Position numbers and translations under genes: made by a program. A stretch of 64,000 nt of DNA from Exobacillus caeni (GTDB taxonomy: Bacteria; Bacillota; Bacilli; Bacillales; Guptibacillaceae). Location: contig NZ_SWLG01000011.1 in NCBI RefSeq assembly GCF_005747095.1, positions 80,571 through 144,570 of the forward strand. Direction: 5' to 3'. Under the pieces are notes generated by a model that was not told the DNA's origin, made no database searches, and was given only the letters and a program-made list of their open reading frames with translations. How positions within the stretch are numbered: position 1 is the stretch's first letter; every line of letters starts with the position of its first letter. Below are positions 38,336 to 47,923 of the stretch, in pieces.

Positions 38336-38455
38336 AATGATAAAGGGAGCATGACACTTTAGCCAGCTCCCACTGATGCTTTGCGGCGAGGAAAACCCCT
38401 GGTTATAAACTTTAGATAAACAATAACTGTAAAAAAATAGAAGGTATTTCAACTG

Positions 38456-38465
38456 TTTTGTCGAA
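38456..38465 (+). promoter_or_regulatory. 0A-box-like site upstream of the moxR operon
   Basis: TTTTGTCGAA, a full match to the Spo0A consensus, 33 bp before the moxR start codon. Chance occurrence of the 7-mer is common, so this is only a candidate. Confidence 0.35.
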
Positions 38466-38497
38466 CGATATTTTGATAGATAAAGGGGGAATTAAAG

Positions 38498-39445
38498 ATG
38501 GAAATAAAAGATAGAATGAACAAGGTTCAAGAAGCGGTTCAAAGTGTCTTGATAGGAAAAGAGAAAACAGTTGAGTTGATCATGATATCGTTGATCAACA
38601 ATGGGAACGTTTTGCTTGAAGATGTACCTGGGACAGGGAAAACAGTCCTTGCGAAGAGTATTGCAAAAATTATGGGCGGCGATTACAAACGTATCCAATT
38701 TACGCCGGATGTTCTCCCGAGTGATGTGACTGGCATTCAATTTTTCAATCCTAAAAACCAGGAGTTCGAGCTTAGGCCAGGCCCAGTAATAACAAACGTG
38801 CTCCTTGCCGATGAAATAAACCGAGCTACCCCCAGAACGCAATCCAGTTTGCTTGAAGTAATGGAAGAAAAGCAGGTGACGATAGAAGGGGAAACATTAA
38901 AGCTTCCGGTTCCTTTTATTGTAATCGCGACTCAAAATCCGCTTGAGTCACAGGGAACTTTTCCATTACCTGAAGCACAAATGGATCGTTTCTTTATGCA
39001 AATCGCTGCAGGGTACCCAACTTTTGAACAGGAAAAACAGATGATGAACATGTATCGCCTTCAAAACCCGATGGATTCATTGGAGACTGTTTTTTCTTTA
39101 GATGAAATTCTTGCCATGCAACAGGAAGTGAAAAATGTAGCGATCGCTGAGCCAGTGCAAGACTACCTGCTGCAAATCGTACATGCGACAAGGAACTCAG
39201 AGTATATTGAAATCGGTGTCAGCCCCCGTGCTACGCTTGCATTTATGAAGGCGGCTCAGGGAAAAGCATATCTGGAAGGAAGAAAGTATGCATTGCCTGA
39301 TGATGTGAAGTTTGTTGCGCCGTTTGTTTTATCGCACCGTATGGTTTTATCGATGGAAGGATCGATGAGGAAGACGAAAGAACAGTTGATGGAAGAGATT
39401 CTTGGTGCGATTGAAGTGCCTGTCGAAGCAGGAGCTGCCAGATAA
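38498..39445 (+). CDS. MoxR family AAA+ ATPase
   Basis: Chaperone-like ATPase, 315 residues. Walker A DVPGTGKT, Walker B LLADEINRATPRTQS, sensor 1 VIATQNPLESQGTFPLPEAQ and a C-terminal lid domain with SPRATLAFMKAAQ. ATG start after AAGGGGG. It heads an operon with a DUF58 protein and a DUF4129 membrane protein, the common MoxR/DUF58/transglutaminase-like grouping. Role in Bacillus is not established. Confidence 0.93.
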   Translation: MEIKDRMNKVQEAVQSVLIGKEKTVELIMISLINNGNVLLEDVPGTGKTVLAKSIAKIMGGDYKRIQFTPDVLPSDVTGIQFFNPKNQEFELRPGPVITNVLLADEINRATPRTQSSLLEVMEEKQVTIEGETLKLPVPFIVIATQNPLESQGTFPLPEAQMDRFFMQIAAGYPTFEQEKQMMNMYRLQNPMDSLETVFSLDEILAMQQEVKNVAIAEPVQDYLLQIVHATRNSEYIEIGVSPRATLAFMKAAQGKAYLEGRKYALPDDVKFVAPFVLSHRMVLSMEGSMRKTKEQLMEEILGAIEVPVEAGAAR

Positions 39446-40690
39446 ATGGAGTGGATGCGTACCGTAACGATTTCACAACCCCTTAAAATTTTTCTGTTTA
39501 ACAGCCCGATCATTGCGATTATCAGTATCTATTTTAAAACTACTCTGTTGTTCCTGATCGTTTTTTTATTGCTGTTGGCCACATATATTACCCATTCTTA
39601 TTTAAAAAGGGCTGGGAACAAACTGGTCTTACATAACCCGAAACAAACGATCCGGCTTTATCCGGGCGATAAAGAAAATATGGAGATTATTCTCAACAAC
39701 AAAGGGCGCCTTCCGCTATTTAACAGTGATATGACCCTGTCATTAGCAGAAGCGGTTATTCCAGAAGGACTCAGGGAAATCGGGCAAACAAGGCTTTACA
39801 CAAGCTATCAGTTCCCGATTCAGATCGGCGGCAATGATAGTCGGGCGTATCAAATCCCTATAACTGCTAACAAAAGAGGGGTTACAAGAGTAAGGAATAT
39901 TGGGCTGAGTCTGCAGGATCTTTTCGGTCTTGGAACAGCGAATCTTACCTATGCCCCTTTTTATTTTACAGAGCTAATTGTGTATCCTACTCCTGTTGAG
40001 GTTAAAGGAATCGAGGAGCTGATTCAGCATGGACAGGGAACCCATTCCTATCGCCATTCCCTGTTCGATAACCTGACCTCTCCTGCAGGTGCAAGAGAAT
40101 ATGTTTCGTCAGATTCCTTTAACCGTATCCACTGGAAGGCTACTGCAAGGTCTCAGCAACTTCAGACAAAAGTGTATGAAAAAGCGATTGACTTAAGATG
40201 GACGTTCGTCTTAAATGTAGGTGCCCAGCGTGGAAATGCCCCTGTTTATATGACTGAAAAAATTGAGGATTACCTAAGCCAGATGGCATTTATGTGCGAA
40301 TATGCCGTCAAGCACAACATTCCGTTTGAAATCTATATTAATACTCGTGCTGCAGGCAGGATACCGTTTTTGCATTTGGAGTTAGGTGAAGGAAAGGAAC
40401 AGCTTTCTAAAGCTCTAGAACTACTCGCACGCGTTAATGATTCAAGTAACCTTATAAAAATGACGCGGATGCTTAACTATCTGGACCGGAGATTTGCCGC
40501 AAGTACGCCGTTTATCCTCAGGTTTGGAGATGAGGAAATTAGAGAAGAAGAGCAGGTTTATTATGATAGATGGGTTAAAAAGAAAAGAGGAAACGCTTTT
40601 CTTATTGAAACAACAGGCCATGGTCCAGTAGTCAGGAAAATGGGGCAGAAAAAGGTGGTCTCCATCGGGCAGAGGAAGGTGATCTCTTGA
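39446..40690 (+). CDS. DUF58 domain membrane protein
   Basis: 414 residues. Two hydrophobic segments near the N terminus (about 12-50), a beta-rich region, then the DUF58 signature SDSFNRIHWKATARSQQLQT in a vWA-like domain. Its ATG directly follows the moxR stop, and its TGA overlaps the TTG of the next gene. Such proteins pair with MoxR ATPases; molecular role unknown. Confidence 0.9.
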   Translation: MEWMRTVTISQPLKIFLFNSPIIAIISIYFKTTLLFLIVFLLLLATYITHSYLKRAGNKLVLHNPKQTIRLYPGDKENMEIILNNKGRLPLFNSDMTLSLAEAVIPEGLREIGQTRLYTSYQFPIQIGGNDSRAYQIPITANKRGVTRVRNIGLSLQDLFGLGTANLTYAPFYFTELIVYPTPVEVKGIEELIQHGQGTHSYRHSLFDNLTSPAGAREYVSSDSFNRIHWKATARSQQLQTKVYEKAIDLRWTFVLNVGAQRGNAPVYMTEKIEDYLSQMAFMCEYAVKHNIPFEIYINTRAAGRIPFLHLELGEGKEQLSKALELLARVNDSSNLIKMTRMLNYLDRRFAASTPFILRFGDEEIREEEQVYYDRWVKKKRGNAFLIETTGHGPVVRKMGQKKVVSIGQRKVIS

Positions 40691-41904
40691 AAAATTGGAA
40701 ACCGCATTTTGTCCCATATTTACAGTATTTGTTTGATGGGGTATTTATGTTCGTTCTCGTTTCTTTTTTCTTTCTTTTTCAGGATGCCATCACTCCATTA
40801 TTGGCATTTTTTCTGGAATATGTAGTAGGCGGACTGGCATGTTTTTTTGCTTTTTCGTATAAAAAGGACTTATCCTTTGGTCTTTTTTTTCCGTTGATTG
40901 CATTCATTGGCTTTGTTGGATGGCTTACAGGCTTTTCCTTCCTGGTTGCCACCGTGGTAGCCGTTGCAGTATCCTGGAGGGCTTTCATAAACTATAGAGA
41001 AGCGAAACGCGACGATCTTTTTGCACTCTTCGCCTTCACCGCAATAGGAAGCCTTGTCTACTATATGATTGGCCTTGAGTCTTATAAGGAAATAATGCTT
41101 GGTCTTGTAGTGTTTCATTTGGTCTTCCTTTTAGTTATTAAAAGCACCGACCAGTATATGGCTCGCCCCAACAAGAAACAATTGAAGTGGAACCTCGGTT
41201 TATATGGGATTATTCTTGCAGGCATTGGAGCTGGAGTTCTTCTTTTTCCTGTTATAAAAGGATTGATCAAGTTTGTATTATCCCTGGTTGGTACAGTGTT
41301 TGCAATGGTGTTCGGAGAGCCTATTTATTGGCTGCTCTCAAAGATCTATATTGATTACGACAGGGATTTATTTAGTGAAGGTAAAGGGTGGGATGTCCAA
41401 CAAACACCTGATGCACTAGAGGCTGCTGCACAGGGTTCTAAGCTTCCTGATCTCCAATGGCTTATTGTTCTTGCCGTGGTCATCATAGCAGTGGTGATCT
41501 GGTTAGTATTCTTTAAGAAAAAACTTGATTTAAACCGTTTTCAGGTTGTTTCCAGTGAGCCTGCTCTTACGGATGCTGCCATAAACGGAGCTCTTCATAA
41601 TCGCGTGAGCAGAAAGAGGAAACCACCGCAGAATGAAGCACGCCGTCTGCTGTTTCAGTTTGAAAAATCTGCTGCAAAGCTGGGCTACGGTAGAAACAGG
41701 GATGAGTCCTTGAATGAATGGTTATCAAGAATTGCCCCAGATAGAGAGGATCAGCGGATTACTAAAGAAGGCTACCAGAAGGTTCGTTACGGAGGAGAGA
41801 ACCTGACTTCTGAAGAATACCAGCTTTATTCTCGAGCTGTTAAAAGAATGATCAATCAAATCAAGGAAACAAAAAAGTTAGAGAAGCGGAAACAGGATAA
41901 GTAA
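40687..41904 (+). CDS. DUF4129-domain membrane protein of the moxR operon
   Basis: 405 residues, TTG start after AGGAAGGTGA. Six or so transmembrane segments in the first 215 residues, one near 255-275, and a cytoplasmic C-terminal DUF4129-like domain (EARRLLFQFEKSAAKLGYGR, ESLNEWLSRIA, LYSRAVKRM). Operon partners of this type usually carry a transglutaminase domain between the membrane part and DUF4129; no Cys-His-Asp transglutaminase motif is present here. Confidence 0.75.
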   Translation: MKNWKPHFVPYLQYLFDGVFMFVLVSFFFLFQDAITPLLAFFLEYVVGGLACFFAFSYKKDLSFGLFFPLIAFIGFVGWLTGFSFLVATVVAVAVSWRAFINYREAKRDDLFALFAFTAIGSLVYYMIGLESYKEIMLGLVVFHLVFLLVIKSTDQYMARPNKKQLKWNLGLYGIILAGIGAGVLLFPVIKGLIKFVLSLVGTVFAMVFGEPIYWLLSKIYIDYDRDLFSEGKGWDVQQTPDALEAAAQGSKLPDLQWLIVLAVVIIAVVIWLVFFKKKLDLNRFQVVSSEPALTDAAINGALHNRVSRKRKPPQNEARRLLFQFEKSAAKLGYGRNRDESLNEWLSRIAPDREDQRITKEGYQKVRYGGENLTSEEYQLYSRAVKRMINQIKETKKLEKRKQDK

Positions 41905-42483
41905 TAAGTAATCGAATAGCACATGGGAAATTAGCGGCACAATTAAGTTGCCGCTTTTTTCGTATAAGTAGCCCCAGATTGTTCCTGCAAATAATGCGGC
42001 AAAAACAAGTAATACGGTCCCTGAATACACATGAGCAGAAGCGTAAAGGATCGCAGCAAAAAGGATCGCTTTGTTTGATGAAGTGATGAGGCTGAATTTT
42101 TTTTGGATAAAACCTCGCCAGAACAATTCTTCCGCTGGAATAATCACAGCAAACAACACAAAATAATGCCATGATTTGTTCGGTTGGATAAGGGTATAGA
42201 GGGAATGCAGCTGATTTTCAAAGTAGGGTATCTGGCTTACGACAATTGCTTTTCCTGCTTTGAATGCAAGATATAGTAAGATTCCAGAACCGATTGAGAT
42301 TAACATATATTTAAGAGAAGGCTTTTTAAAGACAATATTAGATTTCACCAATGCGTATCCTGCAAGCAAAAGAGATGATACTGTGAATAGCGGCCAAAAG
42401 GAAGAAGGATAAATGGCAAAGCTCATTGCAAGCAGAATATGTGCTCCAATCAAAGGGCCGATAAGAGATGCAACAGCTTTCAT
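41878..42483 (-). CDS. CPBP family intramembrane metalloprotease
   Basis: 201 residues from ATG 42483, which has AGAGG upstream; an earlier in-frame ATG at 42501 overlaps that site. About six hydrophobic segments. The catalytic motif EELFWRGFIQ (EExxxR) and a later His in LISHVLFDYLL define the Rce1/CPBP family. The 3' end overlaps the convergent DUF4129 gene by 27 bp. Substrate unknown. Confidence 0.85.
   Translation of the reverse strand: MKAVASLIGPLIGAHILLAMSFAIYPSSFWPLFTVSSLLLAGYALVKSNIVFKKPSLKYMLISIGSGILLYLAFKAGKAIVVSQIPYFENQLHSLYTLIQPNKSWHYFVLFAVIIPAEELFWRGFIQKKFSLITSSNKAILFAAILYASAHVYSGTVLLVFAALFAGTIWGYLYEKSGNLIVPLISHVLFDYLLLILFPLL
41932..41960 (+). terminator. Terminator of the moxR operon, inside the CPBP gene
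   Basis: AGCGGCA/TGCCGCT stem with 9-nt loop and TTTTTT, lying within the 3' coding part of the convergent CPBP gene. Confidence 0.75.
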
Positions 42484-42541
42484 TAGAAAAACCTCTTTCA
42501 TAACGATATAATAATTATTTTACCATAAAGGAGATGATGAG

Positions 42542-43471
42542 ATGGAAATGCACTTCTTTGGGACAGGGGCAGCAGTCCCTTCAAAAGAACGGAACGTAAC
42601 AGCACTTGCATTAAGGTTTACGCAAAACGGCGGAAACGTTTGGCTTTTTGACTGCGGTGAAGCGACACAGCATCAGATTTTACGATCAACAATAACATTA
42701 AGTAAAATAGATCGAATATTTATTACTCACCTGCACGGCGACCATATTTTTGGTTTGCCTGGACTTCTTGGAAGCAGGTCGTTTCAGGGGGGAGATAAAC
42801 CGTTAACTTTATACGGGCCTCCGGGCATTAAAAGGTTTGTTGATGCGGTACTTTCAACAAGCGGCACTCATTTGAGGTACCCTTTAGAAGTTATTGAAAT
42901 AGAAGAAGAGGGGAAAATCCTTGAAAACAGCCCTTTTTCTGTGTGCGTAAAAAAACTGGAGCATGGGATCGATTCGTTTGGATTCCGAGTGGAAGAAGCA
43001 GATCAGCCTGGTCCGTTAAAGGTTGAGAAGCTTAAAGAGATGGGGGTTTCACCCGGTCCGTTATACCGAAAGCTTAAAGAGGGAAAAAAGGTCCGTTTAG
43101 ACGATGGAAGAACGCTAAACGGCAAAGAATTTAGGGGCCATGATATCCCGGGAAGAAAGATTGCCATTCATGGCGACACTAGGATGTCTGACTCGGCGAT
43201 CGAGCTGTCACGGAATGCCGATTTAGTTGTGCACGAAGCGACCTTTTCAAAAGAACAGGAAGAGCTGGCTTATGATTATTATCATTCCACAACCGAACAG
43301 GCAGCCAGCGTTGCAAAAAAAGCGAATGCCAAAAGGTTGATTATAACGCATATTAGTTCAAGGTATCAGGAAGAAGATGTAGCCAGGCTATTAAAAGAAG
43401 CGAAATCTGTTTTTGAAAACACAGAAATCGCTTCCGATGATGCTATCTATGAAATTCCTAAAAATTCTTAA
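42542..43471 (+). CDS. rnz: Ribonuclease Z
   Basis: Endonuclease that matures the 3' ends of tRNAs lacking encoded CCA. 309 residues, beta-lactamase fold. FFGTGAAVPSKERN, the metal motif THLHGDHIFGLPGLLGSR, the exosite region GPLYRKLKEGKKV and GDTRMSDSAIELSRNADLVVHEATF are typical. ATG after AAAGGAGATGATG. Matches B. subtilis yqjK/rnz. Confidence 0.96.
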   Translation: MEMHFFGTGAAVPSKERNVTALALRFTQNGGNVWLFDCGEATQHQILRSTITLSKIDRIFITHLHGDHIFGLPGLLGSRSFQGGDKPLTLYGPPGIKRFVDAVLSTSGTHLRYPLEVIEIEEEGKILENSPFSVCVKKLEHGIDSFGFRVEEADQPGPLKVEKLKEMGVSPGPLYRKLKEGKKVRLDDGRTLNGKEFRGHDIPGRKIAIHGDTRMSDSAIELSRNADLVVHEATFSKEQEELAYDYYHSTTEQAASVAKKANAKRLIITHISSRYQEEDVARLLKEAKSVFENTEIASDDAIYEIPKNS

Positions 43472-43476
43472 ATCAG

Positions 43477-44490
43477 TTACCAGCCGCGTTTATATTGCTC
43501 AGGCGGCTCGATGCTGACACCAAGTTCTTTTGCTGCAGTGCGGGGCCAATACGGATCCCGCAATAGTTCACGTGCAAGTAAAACGAGGTCTGCCCTGTTG
43601 TTTTTTAATATTTCCTCTGCCTGGACCGGTTCTGTAATAAGACCAACAGCACCTGTAGCAAGTTCGGCTTCTTTTTTGATCATTTCAGCATAAGAGACCT
43701 GATAGCCTGGATAAGCATCTATGTTCGCAGGAACAACCGCTCCGGAACTACAGTCGATCAGATCGACTCCCTGTTCCTTCATACGCTTTGCATAATAGAT
43801 AAAGTCCTCGGCAGTATTTCCTTCCTGATGGTATTCGTTTGCAGAGATACGGACAAACAGCGGACCATCCCATTCTTTTTTCACTGCATCAATTACTTCT
43901 TTAAGAAAACGATATCGATTCTCCCGGGAACCTCCGTAGTTGTCGGTCCGTTTGTTTGTTAAAGGAGATAAAAACTCATTAATCAGATAGCCGTGTGCAC
44001 CGTGGAGCTCTATGACATCAAAGCCGGCCTCACGTGTTCTTCTTGCACCTTCGCGGAACGCTTCGATTGTTTCGTGGATTTTTTCCTCTGTCATTTCTTC
44101 CGGCGTCTTCATTTTATCATTAAAAGGAATCGAGGAGGGGGCGACGATTGGTCCGTCTATCACTGCTTTCCGGCCTGCATGGGCAAGCTGGACCCCTACC
44201 TTTGCACCATATTCATGGGACATGCCGACAATTCTTTTTAATCCATCTATGTGATCATTACTCCAAATGCCAAGGTCCTGAGGAGAAATCCGTCCCTGCG
44301 CAGTTACGGCTGTTGCTTCAACGATGATGAGACCGACCTGGCCAACGGCACGGCTTGTATAATGGGTGAAGTGCCAGTCCGTCGCTACTCCATCTTCCTT
44401 TTCACAGGAATACATACACATCGGAGACATGACGATTCGGTTTTTTAACTTCACATTCTTTATGGTATACGGGCTAAATAAAGCGGTCAT
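43477..44490 (-). CDS. namA: NADPH dehydrogenase NamA (old yellow enzyme, YqjM)
   Basis: FMN enzyme reducing activated alkenes. 337 residues, one short of B. subtilis YqjM. Redox-modulating Cys in [13 protein letters not shown], substrate-binding pair in [16 protein letters not shown], and the C-terminal Arg that reaches the neighbour active site in QYKRGW. Convergent with rnz, separated by 5 bp. ATG start after AAGGAGAG. Confidence 0.96.
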   Translation of the reverse strand: MTALFSPYTIKNVKLKNRIVMSPMCMYSCEKEDGVATDWHFTHYTSRAVGQVGLIIVEATAVTAQGRISPQDLGIWSNDHIDGLKRIVGMSHEYGAKVGVQLAHAGRKAVIDGPIVAPSSIPFNDKMKTPEEMTEEKIHETIEAFREGARRTREAGFDVIELHGAHGYLINEFLSPLTNKRTDNYGGSRENRYRFLKEVIDAVKKEWDGPLFVRISANEYHQEGNTAEDFIYYAKRMKEQGVDLIDCSSGAVVPANIDAYPGYQVSYAEMIKKEAELATGAVGLITEPVQAEEILKNNRADLVLLARELLRDPYWPRTAAKELGVSIEPPEQYKRGW

Positions 44491-44608
44491 GAAATTCTCT
44501 CCTTCTTATGTAGACTATTTCGTTATCCTAAACAAGTATAGCACAGCAACTGCTATTTACCGTTTATATTGCTCAAGGCATCAGGCATCATTAGAACAAA
44601 TAATAATA

Positions 44609-44640
44609 AAAAGAAGACCTTGTATAAAAGATCTTCTTTT
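44609..44640 (-). terminator. Terminator after the GDPD gene
   Basis: Minus strand AAGAAGATCTT stem pairing with AAGGTCTTCTT, then TTTTTATT. Confidence 0.75.
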
Positions 44641-45427
44641 AACCCATTAGCTGCGTCCAGAAACGTTTCAAAAAGGAAGGCGCCTTAATAAGTACCGGAT
44701 GTTCTTTTTTATAGATTGCAAGAGCGAGGTCGGGAACGTCAGTAATCAGGCCATCCACTCCCCAGTCGATAAACTGTTTTATCCATGAAGGATCGTTTAC
44801 TGTGTAAGGGCGTACCTTAACGTGATGTTTCTTAATCCCTTTAATATCTTTCCCGTCAAGGTTGTGATACTTTGGATGAAGGGCGCGGGCTTTGATTTTC
44901 TTAGCATATTTCCATGCTTTATACAGGTTCGCTCTGTACAATGGAGCAGTTTCTATTTGACTGTTTAACTTGTGGATCAAACGGAGGCTCTCATGGTTAA
45001 ACGATGAGATCGTCACCCTCTTTTCGAGCCCGTATTTCTCTATCAATGCAACAACTTTCTTTTCCATTCCCTCATATGGTAGGGAATAATTTTTAAGCTC
45101 GATATTTATGAGGAGTACTGTAGGTTTTACCCACACTAAAAACTCTTCAAGGGAAGGAATTCTTGTATCCTTAAAATCCTCCGAAAACCAGCTTCCTGCA
45201 TCAAGCTGCTTTAACTCAGCAAAAGTTAAATCTTTTACATACTTCTTTCCGCCGTTTGTAGTTCTTTTTAATGTTTTATCATGGATAATCATCGGCACCC
45301 CATCAAGCGACAACTGAGCATCACATTCTATTCCATCTGCACCGAGTTCTTTTGCCCTTTTAAAACTTGGCATCGTGTTTTCCGGGCATTCCTTGCTTGC
45401 CCCGCGGTGTGCATAAATCATTATCAT
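44639..45427 (-). CDS. Glycerophosphodiester phosphodiesterase (YqiK-like)
   Basis: Hydrolyses glycerophosphodiesters to glycerol 3-phosphate and an alcohol. 262 residues, no signal peptide. Catalytic AHRGASKECPENTMPSFKRA and GIECDAQLSLDGVPMIIHD contain the His pair and Glu/Asp metal ligands. RBS AGGTGATAGG before ATG 45427; a second ATG at 45421 is equally possible. The 323-bp gap upstream to yqjN is AT-rich, with a short direct repeat (GTAGAAT at about 45578 and 45602) and no gene. Confidence 0.92.
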   Translation of the reverse strand: MIMIYAHRGASKECPENTMPSFKRAKELGADGIECDAQLSLDGVPMIIHDKTLKRTTNGGKKYVKDLTFAELKQLDAGSWFSEDFKDTRIPSLEEFLVWVKPTVLLINIELKNYSLPYEGMEKKVVALIEKYGLEKRVTISSFNHESLRLIHKLNSQIETAPLYRANLYKAWKYAKKIKARALHPKYHNLDGKDIKGIKKHHVKVRPYTVNDPSWIKQFIDWGVDGLITDVPDLALAIYKKEHPVLIKAPSFLKRFWTQLMG

Positions 45428-45750
45428 CCTATCACCTACTTTATTTTTAAAAGCTTTTATTATCGTTAACCTGTTTTTCCCTCTTTTATGTGGTTGTTAA
45501 ACAAACAGCCTTTAGAGAACCTGGCTATAATGTTCTTAAAAAGGCTCATAACGATGTTTCCTCTCAAAAAAGAAAATGTAGAATTTTCTAAGAAAACAAG
45601 TGTAGAATGTTAGTAATTGGGAACAAAAACATTAACTATAAAAATTAATTCGGTTCTTCACCAAAGAATTGGTTAAAAAGAGCCTTTAATTTTTAAAATA
45701 GCAAAGTAGTTCCTAATTTGCAAAGCGGTTTTCATTAAGGGGGTAGCATC

Positions 45751-47370
45751 ATGGGAAAATGGCAAACTAAAGAGACATTAATGTATTTGCTTGCCCGTCT
45801 TGTAGAACATCAAAGTGTGACAGGGTCACAGGCAGAAATTGCAATTCCAGAATACATTCATCTTCAATTATCAGAACTGCAATATTTTATGGATCATCCT
45901 GATCATTTGCTTCTCCATCCAACCAGCGATGGGCGAAAGTTTATTACCGGTCTTGTGAAAAAAGGCGATGCTAAAAAGACCGTTATTTTGATTAGCCATT
46001 TTGATGTGGTGGATATCGAGGATTATGGCCAATGGAAGAACCTTGCGTTCAGTCCGTATGATCTGACGCATGAATTTTATAAAAACATCGACCAGATGCC
46101 GATAGAAGTCCAGGAGGATATTAAAACTGGGGAATGGCTATTCGGCAGAGGAACAATGGATATGAAGGCAGGGATCAGCCTCCATATGAGCATGCTCGAG
46201 CAGGCTGCAAGCGGTAAGTTCGATGGAAACATATTATTTCTTTCTGTACCTGATGAAGAAGCGAATTCAAAAGGGATGATTGAAGCAGTACCGGTTTTAC
46301 TGGAGCTGGCTAAAAAACATAGCCTTGAATACACTGCCTGTTTAAATTCAGAGCCTGTTTTTACCCGTTATCCTGGTGATCAAAATTTATATATTTATAC
46401 CGGATCAATCGGCAAAATGCTGCCGGGATTTTTTTGTTACGGTAAGGAAACGCATGTGGGCGAGCCTTTCTCGGGGCTGAATGCGAATTACATGACTGCT
46501 GAAGTCACAAAAGAACTTGAATTGAATACAAGCTTTTGTGAAACGGTGGAAGGGGAAGTTACCCCTCCTCCTACAAACTTGCTTCAAAAGGATTTGAAGG
46601 AGGAGTACTCGGTACAAATTCCACATGTGGGTGTAACGATGTTTAACGTGCTTGGTATGGAAAGGTCAATCCAGGGTATAACCGACGATTTATTAGCTGT
46701 TTCAAGAACAGCAGCAAACCGAATCGAAGAACACTATTTATCAAGGGCTAAAGCGTTTTCTAAATTAGAATCGTATACTCCTCAACCTCTCAAGGTAAAT
46801 GTGCTAACTTATGATGAACTGCTGCAAAAGGCGATCGATAAGTTTGGAGAGGCCGAAATTCAGCGGAGGCAGGCGTACATTATTGCAAATTATAAGATTC
46901 TGGGAGACCGAGACCTATCGACTCGTATCGTATACGATCTTGCTTCTCTTTGTAAAGATGAAGCGCCCATGATTGTCTTGTTTTATAACCCGCCATTTTA
47001 TCCTGCTGTTTCATCAAGGAAAAACAAACTTATTAAGCGGGTTACACAATATGTGAAAGAATATGCAGAGTCGAAACATGAAGTTATTTTGAAAGAGCAA
47101 AACTACTTTGCTGGTTTGTCTGATTTAAGCTTTGTAGGTTTGGAAAGCTCAGTCGAGGTGATGCTTCCTCTTACGAAAAACATGCCTTTGTTCGGAAAAC
47201 ATTATAATTTGCCTCTTGATGCGATGGAAGAACTGAAAGTGCCGGTGATCAACATCGGGCCACTCGGAAGAGACCCGCATCGTTGGACGGAGAGGCTTGA
47301 AGTAACGTACTCATTTGAGACACTGTTCGATATATTGCCTTTTGCGATTAATGAGCTTCTTGCTGATTGA
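45751..47370 (+). CDS. yqjN: M20 family peptidase, RocB-like (YqjN)
   Basis: 539 residues, long for M20. Metal-binding motifs SHFDVVDIEDYG, GRGTMDMKAGISLH and PDEEANSKGMIEA are intact. RocB of the arginine utilisation regulon and YqjN share this layout; position before proC and after the yqiK-like gene matches YqjN. The start ATG follows AAGGGGG. Substrate is unknown; a role in amino acid or peptide use is inference. Confidence 0.87.
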   Translation: MGKWQTKETLMYLLARLVEHQSVTGSQAEIAIPEYIHLQLSELQYFMDHPDHLLLHPTSDGRKFITGLVKKGDAKKTVILISHFDVVDIEDYGQWKNLAFSPYDLTHEFYKNIDQMPIEVQEDIKTGEWLFGRGTMDMKAGISLHMSMLEQAASGKFDGNILFLSVPDEEANSKGMIEAVPVLLELAKKHSLEYTACLNSEPVFTRYPGDQNLYIYTGSIGKMLPGFFCYGKETHVGEPFSGLNANYMTAEVTKELELNTSFCETVEGEVTPPPTNLLQKDLKEEYSVQIPHVGVTMFNVLGMERSIQGITDDLLAVSRTAANRIEEHYLSRAKAFSKLESYTPQPLKVNVLTYDELLQKAIDKFGEAEIQRRQAYIIANYKILGDRDLSTRIVYDLASLCKDEAPMIVLFYNPPFYPAVSSRKNKLIKRVTQYVKEYAESKHEVILKEQNYFAGLSDLSFVGLESSVEVMLPLTKNMPLFGKHYNLPLDAMEELKVPVINIGPLGRDPHRWTERLEVTYSFETLFDILPFAINELLAD

Positions 47371-47382
47371 TAAATAAGAATA

Positions 47383-47512
47383 GCATAAAGAAAACTCGCT
47401 GATCGGCAAGCCTGTAGGAGAGGACGTAGGTTAGTTGCCGTTATCTATATTCCTGAACTTATAATGACATAGAGCTTTCTCCTCTGCTAAGCAGTTATAC
47501 GTTCTTATACGA
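47383..47512 (+). ncRNA. Structured intergenic RNA candidate, copy 2
   Basis: Homologous to 25611-25737. The outer stem AAGCCTGT (47408-47415)/ATAGAGCTT (47469-47477, one bulge) and inner hairpin GACG (47423-47426)/CGTT (47439-47442) sit at the same places with other bases. The 3' block CTCCTCTGCTAAGCAGTTATAC and the 5' block AAGAAAACTCGCTGATCGGC are conserved. It begins 13 bp after the yqjN stop and is followed at once by a terminator. Its promoter is weak, so it may be a processed 3' UTR. Confidence 0.6.
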
Positions 47513-47514
47513 TG

Positions 47515-47546
47515 AAAAATAACCCCTGGATTCCAGAGGTTATTTT
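47515..47546. terminator. Bidirectional terminator between copy 2 RNA and tnrA
   Basis: AATAACC-CCTGGA/TCCAGAGGTTATT stem with T-runs on both strands; it overlaps the tnrA stop codon. Confidence 0.8.
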
Positions 47547-47842
47547 GACATTCTGAAAGCTGCATTCAGTTGTCCGCGGATCATTTCGTCGCGGACTTTT
47601 TCTTTTTGTTTTTTCTTTTTTTGCATTTTCTTGATTTCAAAAGTCTGCATCCCATCTTCTATATGATTGGCAATGTCCATTAACTTTTCGACATCATTAA
47701 ATGAGTATTTTCTCGTTCCCCCGTTTGAACGTTCAGGTAAAAGCAGTCCCCGCTCTTCGTAATATCGGATTTTTCTTAACGAAAGACCTGTCAGTTCGCT
47801 GACAGCCCCGATCGGAAGGACCTTTTTTTCTTTATAGGACAC
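47540..47842 (-). CDS. tnrA: Nitrogen regulator TnrA (MerR family)
   Basis: Global nitrogen-limitation regulator, controlled by feedback-inhibited glutamine synthetase. 100 residues from a GTG start after GGGGAGTGA. MerR helix-turn-helix [20 protein letters not shown], wing [18 protein letters not shown] and the short C-terminal GQLNAAFR segment, which in TnrA contacts glutamine synthetase. GlnR has a longer, different tail. Transcribed divergently from the HPr-like gene, with a TnrA-type box upstream suggesting autoactivation. Confidence 0.92.
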   Translation of the reverse strand: MSYKEKKVLPIGAVSELTGLSLRKIRYYEERGLLLPERSNGGTRKYSFNDVEKLMDIANHIEDGMQTFEIKKMQKKKKQKEKVRDEMIRGQLNAAFRMSK

Positions 47843-47899
47843 GTTTCTTCACTCCCCTGCATACTATCATAAAGAAATTTAACGCACATATAATAGGTG

Positions 47900-47914
47900 A
47901 ATATTCTGAAAAGT
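47900..47914. promoter_or_regulatory. CodY-like box at the tnrA start site
   Basis: AATATTCTGAAAAGT has two mismatches to the CodY consensus AATTTTCWGAAAATT. It covers about +4 to +18 of the inferred tnrA transcript. Confidence 0.35.
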
Positions 47915-47923
47915 GTTAGGTTC

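Noticed and set aside
45428..45750. Possible regulatory repeats in the gap between the GDPD gene and yqjN
   Set aside because: Only a short direct GTAGAAT repeat and AT-rich sequence; no consensus site with correct spacing.
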